From JAQBDA01 sp963709875 (GTDB lineage Bacteria > Chloroflexota > Anaerolineae > Anaerolineales > UBA4823), in NCBI GenBank assembly GCA_963709875.1, contig CAVPYB010000001.1, positions 1-64,000 of the forward strand: 64,000 nt of DNA. Direction: 5' to 3'. Shown piece after piece: positions 18,744-26,515 of the stretch; position 1 is the stretch's first letter; every line of letters begins with the position of its first letter. Both the position numbers and the translations under genes were made by a program. Below the pieces are notes generated by a model. That model made no database searches and was not told the DNA's origin. It worked only from the letters and a program-made list of their open reading frames with translations.

Positions 18744-20297
18744 ATGGAGACCGTTTTTATATCTTATGCTAGAGAAGACCATGAAATTGCCCTATCTATA
18801 TTTAATTTGCTTGAAGAAAATGGCTTTTCACCCTGGATTGATATAAAAAAGATAGTACCAGGACAAGATTGGGAATTAGAGATAGATAAAGCGATTAGAA
18901 ATAGCAAGATTTTCTTAGCCTGTCTCTCGACCAAATCCGTATCCAAGAGAGGATTTTTTCAATCAGAACTAAGAAAAGCTATGAGGGTACTTGATTCTAT
19001 CCCAGAGGACGATGTTTATCTGATACCAATTCGTCTTGATGATTGTAAAGTTCCTTCCAGGATTGAACGCTATCAGTGGTTGGATTATTCTTCAGATCAA
19101 GGCCCCGACAGGCTTCTTCATGCAATTACCCATTACGTGAACGGACCGTTGAGATCTGTTCAAGAGACAGCCCAATCAACGGGTAATGGATCTATGTTAC
19201 CAATTGATTCGATCGATAATTTATTAATTCCGGAAGAACCAGATCAAAACGCCCCAATTAAATTGACTGAATTATTGCCAACAGAAACGACCGAACAAAA
19301 GCTTTTACCGGCCATTGTTAGTGTAGAAACATTAGGAGGTATATCATCCCCCATATTTTATGCAAACACTCAAATACCGACAAAAAAGTTGACACAAATA
19401 TTTTCCACGGCTCAAGATAATCAATTTCAGGTGGAGATCCATCTTTTACTCGGACCAAACAGATTCGCAGCACAGAACAGATCCTTGGGAAGTTTCATTT
19501 TTGATGGTATACCACCAGCCCCAAGAGGTATACCTCAGATTGAGTTATCATTTTTTATTGGAGATGATTACAATCTCAACTTAACTGCACATGATCTCCA
19601 AACAAATCAGATCAAGCATTTCCGCGAGATGAAGTTGACAAATTATCCAATTCCGCCTGTTTATGAACCAATACCTGATGTAGATTTTCCAAACAAAGCT
19701 CAAAGTATAGTTAAAGGCATTATGAATTTACTAACTAGTAAACCAAGCGTTAACGAATCCGGCGAATTTTCACAGTTAAGGGATATAACAAAAGTAACAA
19801 TTGATCTTAGTCTTGAGGAAGCTGTCTCTGGGATAGTAAAAGATTTCAAATTGAAGAACAGTGGAAGAATTATGAGGCTAAAAATACCCGGTGGAGTAGA
19901 TTCTGGGAATTGGATCCGCTATGAAGGAAGGGGTGTAAGGGGAGAGGATCTTTATGTTTTTATCAATGTTCTTGATCATCCTTTGTTTACTAGAGATCAT
20001 GGTGACATTCATCTAACTATTCCAATAAGTGAAAGATTTGCTTCCGCCGGGGGTCAGATTCGCGTTCCTACTTTAACAGAACACAAATTTAATCTCTTGG
20101 ATTTACCTCTAAATACAATAGACGGGACTGAGTATCACATTAAAGGGTTAGGAATAAAATCCTTAAGGAATGATAAAGCAGGAGATCTAATCATTAGAAT
20201 TAATGTATATAATCCTCGCAATTTATCTGCCGAAGTTAGAATGCAATTGTTAAACCTAAAGGATGCGCTCGGTGACCTGGAAATTCAAGTTGAATAG
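18744..20297 (+). CDS. TIR - Hsp70 substrate-binding - Hsp40 C-terminal fusion
   Basis: This protein of about 517 residues has three parts. Residues 1-134 are a TIR domain (TVFISYAREDHEIA; the WELEIDKAI helix carries the likely NADase Glu). Residues about 189-290 match the DnaK beta substrate-binding domain (TLGGISSPI, IPTKK, FSTAQDNQ, GIPPAPRGIPQIE). Residues about 345-515 match the DnaJ C-terminal peptide-binding domains (VTIDLSLEEAVSG, LKIPGGVDSGNWIR, DLYVFINVLDHPLFTRDHGD). No J-domain, zinc finger or Hsp70 ATPase is present. The ATG at 18744 is chosen over the GTG at 18726 because TIR domains start this close to FISY and AAGGG precedes it. It may sense misfolded or phage protein through chaperone modules; that is inference. 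Confidence 0.85.
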   Translation: METVFISYAREDHEIALSIFNLLEENGFSPWIDIKKIVPGQDWELEIDKAIRNSKIFLACLSTKSVSKRGFFQSELRKAMRVLDSIPEDDVYLIPIRLDDCKVPSRIERYQWLDYSSDQGPDRLLHAITHYVNGPLRSVQETAQSTGNGSMLPIDSIDNLLIPEEPDQNAPIKLTELLPTETTEQKLLPAIVSVETLGGISSPIFYANTQIPTKKLTQIFSTAQDNQFQVEIHLLLGPNRFAAQNRSLGSFIFDGIPPAPRGIPQIELSFFIGDDYNLNLTAHDLQTNQIKHFREMKLTNYPIPPVYEPIPDVDFPNKAQSIVKGIMNLLTSKPSVNESGEFSQLRDITKVTIDLSLEEAVSGIVKDFKLKNSGRIMRLKIPGGVDSGNWIRYEGRGVRGEDLYVFINVLDHPLFTRDHGDIHLTIPISERFASAGGQIRVPTLTEHKFNLLDLPLNTIDGTEYHIKGLGIKSLRNDKAGDLIIRINVYNPRNLSAEVRMQLLNLKDALGDLEIQVE

Positions 20298-20413
20298 GTG
20301 TTTTGGATAGTATCACCGTTGGCGACCATTCCTTCGAAAATAATTCCAGGTAGAATGAGAGAGTTGGCGAATAGAGAGACAGACAAGGTAGGTAAAAGGA
20401 AGACATAACACTC

Positions 20414-21013
20414 ATGAAAAAAACCATCACCAAGCTACGTGAGGCCGAGGTGCTACAAAACCAGGGGATGAACATCGAAGAAATGGCGAGGAAACTCGAT
20501 ATCGCCTCCAGGACCTATTGTGTCTATAGCAAGCCGTTTGGCAGATAGTTTCAGCCTATCCTGGCGCCAAATATGCTCGACCTGTTGGTGGTTGATTGAC
20601 CGGGTATCATTCCGAAACATCGCAGTGATCGACGAGGACGCGTGATAGTGTTTTACTGCCAAAATGGTGGGCTGGATGACCCAGAAAGATATCTTAGATG
20701 TCCCGCTGAATTTGTTTCTCGAACGAGGTGAACAGGTCTCTATCCGTTTGAATAATTGCTCGTAGTTTTGGATCAAAAAATGCGCAAATTGTCGCCTCGA
20801 CCGGATGTCAAACCGCTTTATATTGAACTAGGCGATTCGTAAGAGAACGGCTACATCGAGGTCTTCAGTAGCAACACTATGGAAGAACAGCTCTCAAGAG
20901 AAACCTTCTATTCGCTAAGGTGGCCCGTGTCCGTATCGAGATGTGGCGGTTGCACTACCACACGCTCAGGCCTCATAGTGATCTGGGCTACAGAGACCCA
21001 GCTCCGGAGACAG
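20414..21013 (+). pseudogene. IS3-family transposase remnant
   Basis: A start reads KLREAEVLQNQGMNIEEMA, the typical OrfA helix-turn-helix of IS3-group elements, then stops after 44 codons. Further on, broken frames still show LYIELG, ENGYIEVF, EEQLSRETFYSLR, EMWRLHYHTLRPHSDLGY and DPAPE, the end of the OrfB integrase core with its Glu region. Most of the integrase is deleted and no inverted ends are evident. It is an old, inactive insertion inside the immunity region. Confidence 0.75.
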
Positions 21014-21294
21014 TTGATGGTTTACCTCTACAAATTTCGCAATTTAGTCTATGAATGTGATAGATTTATTGGAGGGGATACGTCAAATTCTACTAGAGTT
21101 ATTAGAATGGTCTTAGAGACAAGATCATCTGTGTTCAGGTCCTAACTTCAGTGGTAACATTCCAGCTGCTCAGTGACATATGGTATTCCAGGATATATTA
21201 TCCTGCTGAAACCGCCAGAGCATTGGTGACTGTGGGTAACTTCAATCGTTAATCCTACACAACAACAATATCAGTCGAGAATCAGCTAATAGCT

Positions 21295-22396
21295 ATGAGA
21301 TCAATAGATCCAGAACTGACAGAGAAATTGAAGCGGCACATAGGCAAAGTTGATGTAGCTAAGTCCTCACCATATTCGGTACAAACGTATCGTCAATTGG
21401 TAGAGCAAGTAGCATACTTGGCTCATCTAAACAAGGATCACCTATTGTTTTTCAGAGGTCAAGGTGCTGATTTCCAGAACAAGGCAGGTGCGTCAACTTT
21501 TTATCCTTCAATTTATCGAGGAGAATATGTTATTCATGACGAGATCCAATATCGGTTCCGCGTGCTTGATGAGTTCGGGCAGTCAGCTTCGCGATTTGTT
21601 CAACATAAATGGCCTTCAGGGAAGTGATGATGTCACAAGAAAAAGCTACGTGAGATGGGGTATTCTCCAGCACTATGGAGTAAGCAGTACTCCACTGCTT
21701 GATTTCACACACTCATTACGAGTAGCGTGCTCATTTGCCCAGATACTTGCGCAGGATTCAAAAGGGTTCGTGTATGTCTTTGGACTTCCTTACATATCGA
21801 ATCGAATAACCATCAATTCAGAGCATGACCTCGTGATCGTTCGCCTGCTTAGCATTTCTCCTCCCGAAGCTCTTAGGCCGTATTTCCAAGAGGGCTATCT
21901 TGCTGGCACTACGGATATCACATGGGAGTACATTGAAAAAACAGAGCTTGATTTTAACCGTCGGTTGCTTGCAAAGTTTGAGATACCAAAGAGCACAAGG
22001 TTCTGGGGTTCTGGATTTCAAATGATTCCTGAGGATGTTTTGTTCCCTAATGATGATCGCGTTGAGATACTATGCAAGAGCATAATCCCCTCTGTACGCC
22101 AGGAACTACACTCTGACAACCTGGGAGATTTTGTGCGATTGTGGTCAAGCTTAGAGGATCGCTTGATCACCTATGCTCGGCGTTGGAACCCCACGGTTCA
22201 ATCAATGAGGCAGGCTACAGAAGAGCTTGTTAGAATGAGGCAAATCGATAAAAGCTTCGCCTCAGAATTGGACTCCATGCGCCAATTCAGAAATCGAGCA
22301 ATTCATAGTCCAGAGCGAGTGCAATCAAAGGCTATAGATAATGCCATCATGAATATTCAAAAACTATTAGATCGTTTGGAATATTATATTCAATAG
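21295..22396 (+). CDS. FRG-domain protein with HEPN-like C-terminus (frameshift)
   Basis: The N-terminal half shows FFRGQGADF and STFYPSIYRGE. After a frame change near 21580-21620, WGILQHYGVSSTPLLDFTHS completes the FRG signature. FRG domains occur in many defence-linked proteins of unknown activity. The C-terminal about 100 residues are helical and contain RNRAIH, an RX4H motif as in HEPN RNases, so an FRG-HEPN toxin-like fusion is possible. Total length when joined is about 366 residues. Confidence 0.65.
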
Positions 22397-22548
22397 CCTT
22401 TGATCTTTTGAGAGAAAATGGGGATGTGGCATAAAATTTTATCAAGTAATCAGAGAAGGACGCTAACATCTGTAGAAGGCGAAACTTTTAATTTCAAATC
22501 GATCCAGTTAGCAGATAATAGTATGACGCATGCCCACCAAGCTCACCC

Positions 22549-22575
22549 AAAATGCACATGTCGGTTATCCACAAC
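22549..22575 (+). repeat. Short dispersed repeat, copy D
   Basis: AAAATGCACATGTCGGTTATCCACAAC resembles copies at 23232-23294, 25752-25777 and 26150-26212. This is the most diverged copy. Confidence 0.5.
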
Positions 22576-22701
22576 TTAGAGCTAATACCCACCCAGAAGC
22601 GGAGTGGTTACCCACTGGAGTTGAGTGAAAGGGTGTATGTGGACTAGCGGTGCAAGCCGTATACAATACTAACGAATACATGAACATCTAGGCAGGAAGT
22701 C

Positions 22702-23187
22702 ATGACTGCAAAAACATGGATTTTCCCATTCAAAGAAGAACAGCGTAATCTTTTCAAAACTGGAGAGCTTTGGCAAAGATGGGCAGGATAGCATCCCAAT
22801 ATTTTCGATGAAGATGATTTGCGGCTTGTCAAGAGTCAAGCAAGCCTTGGTTACCACTATTACGAATAGCTATCAGCTGTCCTGATCTATCAATCCACCG
22901 GTTACCTGAGTTTGTTAGAAAAATAAGGCTTTGGATATCACAGCCGCAAGCAGGAGATACTCAAAAAACTTCTTCCGCCAGACCTGATGGATATAATCAT
23001 CAGTCAACCTGCAGGAGTTCAGAACCCTGATTTATTGGTGTACTCACCATGTCTAACGGATTGGTTTTTTTGTGAGGTGAAAGGATTGAACGATCGCTTG
23101 CGTACAGTACAGAAAGATTATTTTATGGAGCTAGAGAATGCTACTGGTAAACCTATCTATTTCATCAAATTTAAACCGATGAGATAA
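22702..23187 (+). pseudogene. VRR-NUC nuclease pseudogene with three nonsense codons
   Basis: A single frame from an ATG with an AGGAAG site runs 161 codons but is cut by TAG, TAG and TAA. Between them it reads FKTGELWQRWAG, HPNIFDEDDLRLVKSQASLG, YHYYE, LIYQSTGYLSLLEK and QEILKKLLPPDLMD, then NPDLLVYSPCLTDWFFCEVK, the VRR-NUC core with the catalytic D and ExK. The reading frame never shifts, so decay is by substitution, unlike the indels elsewhere in the window. Only the last 66 codons (from 22987) are open. Confidence 0.75.
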
Positions 23188-23189
23188 AT

Positions 23190-24200
23190 ATGCTTATGGT
23201 TAGGACTGAAGCTTGTCTTGTGTCTTCTCAATGGCCTTCGCAAAGAGCTGATCGGCCAAGGTCACGGAAAATGCACCTGTCTGTCGTCCACAACGTGCTT
23301 CTCATCGGACCGCCTGGCGCAGGCAAGACGCTGCTGGCGCGCGCCGTGCCCGGCATCCTGCCGCGCATGACCATCGACGAGGCTCTGGACGTGACCCGCA
23401 TCTACTCGGTCGCCGACCAGCTCCCCGCGGACGTGCCGCTGATCTACAACCGCCCCTTCCGCTCCCCGCACCACACCATCTCGCACGCCGGGCTGGTGGG
23501 CGGCGGCAACTGGCCGCACCCCGGTGAGATCTCGCTGGCGCACCGCGGCGTGCTCTTCCTGGACGAGCTGCCCGAGTTCGGTATGCGCGTGCTGGAGGTG
23601 ATGCGCCAGCCGATCGAGGACAAGGTGGTCACCATCAGCCGCGCCCAGGGATCGCTGACCTTCCCGGCCAATTTCCAACTGATCGCCGCCATGAACCCGT
23701 GCCCGTGCGGCTACTACGGCGACCCGATCAAGCCCTGCACCTGCTCGCAGTCCACCGTCACCAAGTACCAGAAGCGCATCTCCGGACCGCTGCTCGACCG
23801 CATCGACATCCACATCGAGGTGCCGCGCGTCGAATACGAGAAGCTCAGCGACACACGCATGGGGGAGCGATCTCAGGCTATTCAGGGACGTGTAGAGGCC
23901 GCCCGTGAGCGCCAGCGGGTGCGGTTTGCTGCACCCGTAGAGACGCAGCAGGCTGTGTCTCTACAAGAACACCTGACCAGCAACGCCGACATGCGACCGG
24001 CGGAGGTGCGCCGGTTCTGCCAGCTCGACGATACCGGCCGCGCCCTGATGCGCAGCGCCATGAACCAGCTGCAGCTCTCGGCACGCGCCTACCACCGCGT
24101 GCTCAAGCTCTCCCGCACCATCGCCGACCTGGCTGGCAGCGAGCACATCCAGCCCCAGCACCTGGCGGAAGCGCTGCAGTACCGGCCGAGAATCTTATAG
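23190..24200 (+). CDS. comM: N-terminally truncated ComM/YifB AAA+ ATPase
   Basis: ComM is a hexameric helicase that promotes branch migration during natural transformation. Here the AAA+ core is intact: Walker A (LLIGPPGAGKT, about residue 45), FRSPHHTIS, GVLFLDELPEF (Walker B), AMNPCPCGYYGD, and the C-terminal LLDRIDIHIEVPRV and LSRTIADLAG parts. The usual N-terminal Lon-like domain of about 200 residues is missing; homology starts abruptly at 23292, right after a repeated 60-bp leader. GC content is much higher than that of the neighbours. The start codon is uncertain, and the gene may be a relic. Confidence 0.75.
   Translation: MLMVRTEACLVSSQWPSQRADRPRSRKMHLSVVHNVLLIGPPGAGKTLLARAVPGILPRMTIDEALDVTRIYSVADQLPADVPLIYNRPFRSPHHTISHAGLVGGGNWPHPGEISLAHRGVLFLDELPEFGMRVLEVMRQPIEDKVVTISRAQGSLTFPANFQLIAAMNPCPCGYYGDPIKPCTCSQSTVTKYQKRISGPLLDRIDIHIEVPRVEYEKLSDTRMGERSQAIQGRVEAARERQRVRFAAPVETQQAVSLQEHLTSNADMRPAEVRRFCQLDDTGRALMRSAMNQLQLSARAYHRVLKLSRTIADLAGSEHIQPQHLAEALQYRPRIL
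23232..23294 (+). repeat. Dispersed repeat copy A, joined to comM
   Basis: This 63-bp leader matches 26150-26212 at most positions and contains ATGCACCTGTCTGTCGTCC. In both places it runs directly into ComM coding sequence. Shorter copies at 22549 and 25752 are not followed by comM. Confidence 0.65.
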
Positions 24201-24212
24201 ATGGCAGCCTAG

Positions 24213-24551
24213 ATGATCTATTTACTGACTGATACCGCTACCCTCGCTCAACTAGAGAGCATGCTGGAAGAGTACGGATCTATGATTAAGATCGCTGTAG
24301 ATATCCGGCGTGAAGTATTGGCTGGCGGCGGAGAAATGCATGCGGATTGCGAGCCGTTATTATTAGAACATGGCAGTGAGCAGGACGATGTCTGGGGTGC
24401 TAACTGGTATCCAGGTGACCAACGGATTGAGTTCGAGGCATTGATCAATATTCGTCCAAGATTGAACAACCGCAGTATGGTAATTCAAAGTGAGGAACTG
24501 CGCTCCAAAGTAGCTGGTGTGACACGAGCTTTGCTGGGAGGTGTGGAGTGA
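24213..24551 (+). CDS. DUF5674 family protein
   Basis: This 112-residue protein has the family hallmarks IKIAVDIRREVLAGGGEMHADCE, split here as KIAVDIRREVLAGGG and MHADCEPLLLE, then VWGANWYPG and FEALINIRPRLNNRSM. DUF5674 proteins have no known function and are common in cyanobacteria and Chloroflexota. Its stop overlaps the GTG of the next gene (GTGA), so the pair is coupled and is likely a small two-gene module. A toxin-antitoxin-like arrangement is a guess. Confidence 0.85.
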   Translation: MIYLLTDTATLAQLESMLEEYGSMIKIAVDIRREVLAGGGEMHADCEPLLLEHGSEQDDVWGANWYPGDQRIEFEALINIRPRLNNRSMVIQSEELRSKVAGVTRALLGGVE

Positions 24552-24907
24552 TTAACAAAGAGCGCAAACAGATGCGCTTTCTATCTGATCCATTGCCAGT
24601 GCGGCTGGCAGGTCTGGCTGCCGACCTGGCTCGAGTCTCATCATCCGCCAGGCGTACATCTGGCGGCAGCAGCGTAGAAGAGATGCTGGAGGAAAGCCAA
24701 TATTATATTGAGTGGACTGCAGCCGAGGCCAAGCCGGAAGTCGCCGCTGAACTGGTTGACATCCAGCGCATGATCGTATTGTGGCGAAAAGCCTGGCCGG
24801 AGGCCCAGCACAGCCCAGCCCAGCGCACCTTACTCTCGGTGCAGTCGAAGAAGTGGTCGGACACCGTACTGGATTACTCGGGGCTGTTAGAGGAAGAGGC
24901 GCGGTAA
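24548..24907 (+). CDS. Small protein coupled to DUF5674
   Basis: This 119-residue protein starts at a GTG that overlaps the DUF5674 stop. It is helical and charged (EEMLEESQYYIEWTA, MIVLWRKAWPEAQ). A protein of this size beside DUF5674 appears to be a conserved partner, but I recognise no domain. The position argues that the two products act together. Confidence 0.7.
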   Translation: MINKERKQMRFLSDPLPVRLAGLAADLARVSSSARRTSGGSSVEEMLEESQYYIEWTAAEAKPEVAAELVDIQRMIVLWRKAWPEAQHSPAQRTLLSVQSKKWSDTVLDYSGLLEEEAR

Positions 24908-25185
24908 TCAGATAGAGGCTGTTGTAGCGACTCAATGCGATGTCTGGCTAACCCGGAAAACTCAGTGCCTTGGAATTTATTGCTGACTGTAAGCTGTGGG
25001 ACATCTTCCCGCCTTCACAGCCATCCAGGACGCTTGTGCTGGCATGCCCTGGGGTAGATGCGATAAGGCTGTGGCCGTTGCCGGTGGAACAGCCGTGGGT
25101 GGAGGATGAGTAGAAGCATACCCCCGAGTCTATATACCCCCCTTGCTGACATTGGGGCATGCAGTATTATTGAGAGGAATAAACT
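24908..25185. other. Intergenic, nothing recognised
   Basis: No frame with a ribosome site, no RNA and no clear repeat was seen in these 280 bp. Confidence 0.4.
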
Positions 25186-25668
25186 ATGCTACTTAGCGTG
25201 AAAGAAATACGTTCCCTAATGTTAGAGCTGCTCGACGTAACACGCCGCGAGACGCGATCGGCGTTAGCTGGAATTGACCCAGTAATAGTTATCCACAGTG
25301 ACGACCATGCGTGGCGGGTCCGGGATATATTAGGGCACATCGGAGTCTGGAATGGGGAGGCGGCTCAGTCGTTAGTAATGTATGCACAGGAGGGAGAGTA
25401 TCTCTGTATTTCATCAGAGGCGAAATATGATGAATACAATGATGCAGCTGCCGATGAACGGCGTACCTGGACCATCGAGCAGATATGGGCTGAGTATGAA
25501 GCATCATATGATCAACTCATATTACTTGTGAAGACGATGCCGCTCGAGAATTGGACTCGGGAGATGTTGTATCCTTGGAATGAGTGGGGGACCATACGGA
25601 ACTTAATTGAAGTAATGATGGAGCACGAGGTTGATCACAGGGATGCTATTGTCAAAGCAAAGCCGTAG
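25186..25668 (+). CDS. DinB-like (ClbS/DfsB-type) protein
   Basis: This 160-residue four-helix protein follows a GAGAGGAAT site. A central WRVRDILGHIGVWN and a C-terminal HEVDHRDAI supply the His residues that bind metal in DinB-fold proteins. Such proteins bind nickel or zinc and can act as thiol transferases or in stress protection. The specific reaction is unknown. It stands alone. Confidence 0.75.
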   Translation: MLLSVKEIRSLMLELLDVTRRETRSALAGIDPVIVIHSDDHAWRVRDILGHIGVWNGEAAQSLVMYAQEGEYLCISSEAKYDEYNDAAADERRTWTIEQIWAEYEASYDQLILLVKTMPLENWTREMLYPWNEWGTIRNLIEVMMEHEVDHRDAIVKAKP

Positions 25669-25751
25669 CCACATTGCTTATTCAAAGAATAAATACCCCC
25701 TTAACCGAACCAGACCGTGGGATTGCTAACTACGCCTGAATATATTAACCT

Positions 25752-25777
25752 GAATGCACCTGTCTGTCGTCCACAGC
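25752..25777 (+). repeat. Short dispersed repeat, copy C
   Basis: GAATGCACCTGTCTGTCGTC followed by CACAGC is close to copy A but is not followed by comM sequence. Confidence 0.5.
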
Positions 25778-25845
25778 ATGTGAAGTAGGTATATTTAACC
25801 CAAATCCATTTTTCAGTTCGCCGGTTTCTTTATCAAGGATTACCT

Positions 25846-26103
25846 ATGTCTCGCACAATACCAGCTTCTGAAAGAATTATCCGCGCCCGAGCATTAATTC
25901 AGCAAGCTCGCGATCTACCCATCCCTGCTGAGAGTGGGAAACACAATTTTTCTTACATAGCCCAGGTTAAAGATTTGCTGCGGCAAGCTCGCGACTTGGT
26001 CAAATTTATCCCGTATTCCCCGAGTGCAACGAGCGAGATGAAAAGTGAAGTGCACAAAATATTTCAGGAAGCCGACCAGGCTAATAAGGAAATTCTACTT
26101 TGA
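25846..26103 (+). CDS. Small helical protein of unknown function (85 aa)
   Basis: The start is an ATG with a weak upstream site (CAAGGATTACCT). The product is helical with a repeated pattern: RARALIQQARDLPIP near the start and LLRQARDLVKFIPYSP in the middle, which suggests a two-repeat hairpin. No family is recognised. It lies in the repeat-rich boundary of the accessory region. Confidence 0.55.
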   Translation: MSRTIPASERIIRARALIQQARDLPIPAESGKHNFSYIAQVKDLLRQARDLVKFIPYSPSATSEMKSEVHKIFQEADQANKEILL

Positions 26104-26149
26104 GACGGGCTACACCTCCGGGTCTGTAAATGAGCATCCGCCTTCACGG

Positions 26150-26311
26150 TGGCCTTATCAAAGAGCTGGTCAGCCAATTTCACGCAGAATGCACCAGTCT
26201 GTCGTCCACAACATGCTGCTCATGACCATCGACGAGGCACTGGACGTTACCCACAGCCGGATGTGTTGCTGTTCTACAAACGCCCCTTTCGTTCACCACC
26301 GACATTGTCTG
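26150..26311 (+). pseudogene. Deleted second copy of the comM leader and N-part
   Basis: 26150-26212 is repeat copy B. It runs into ATGACCATCGACGAGGCACT, TGGACGTTACCC and CGCCCCTTTCGTTCACCAC, matching the truncated comM at about 23369-23470 with internal deletions that remove Walker A. It is a relic of a duplication of the truncated comM locus. Confidence 0.7.
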
Positions 26312-26393
26312 TATTAGAACTTACACAATTGGGGAAAGGATTTTGGGGTATTCGGGCGGGCTGCGTCCGCCCAAATACCCCAAATTTCACCTT

Positions 26394-26418
26394 CAAGTGC
26401 GTAACTCCTTTGTATAAT
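26394..26418 (+). promoter_or_regulatory. Promoter element shared with the SIS gene
   Basis: AAGTGCGTAACTCCTT is followed by TATAAT at 26413-26418. The same 16 bases followed by TATAAT occur at 51916-51938. The AT spacer differs by two bases. It precedes the PLP decarboxylase, whose start lies about 100 bp on. Confidence 0.6.
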
Positions 26419-26515
26419 ATCCAAGTTGAGTTTTTACCATGCTAACTGGTCGCCAAACAGTTAGCTGGCTCTGCGGATTCCGCAGAGCCATATCTCTAGC
26501 CAACAGGAGGAAACG

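Noticed and set aside
22702..23187. Stop-codon reassignment to explain the VRR-NUC frame
   Set aside because: All other genes use TAG and TAA as stops, so nonsense decay is simpler.
23232..23294. Leftward reading of the repeat as a protein tail (ADQLFAKAIEKTQ)
   Set aside because: The text looks helical, but its upstream part would be antisense to comM and two other copies do not keep the frame.
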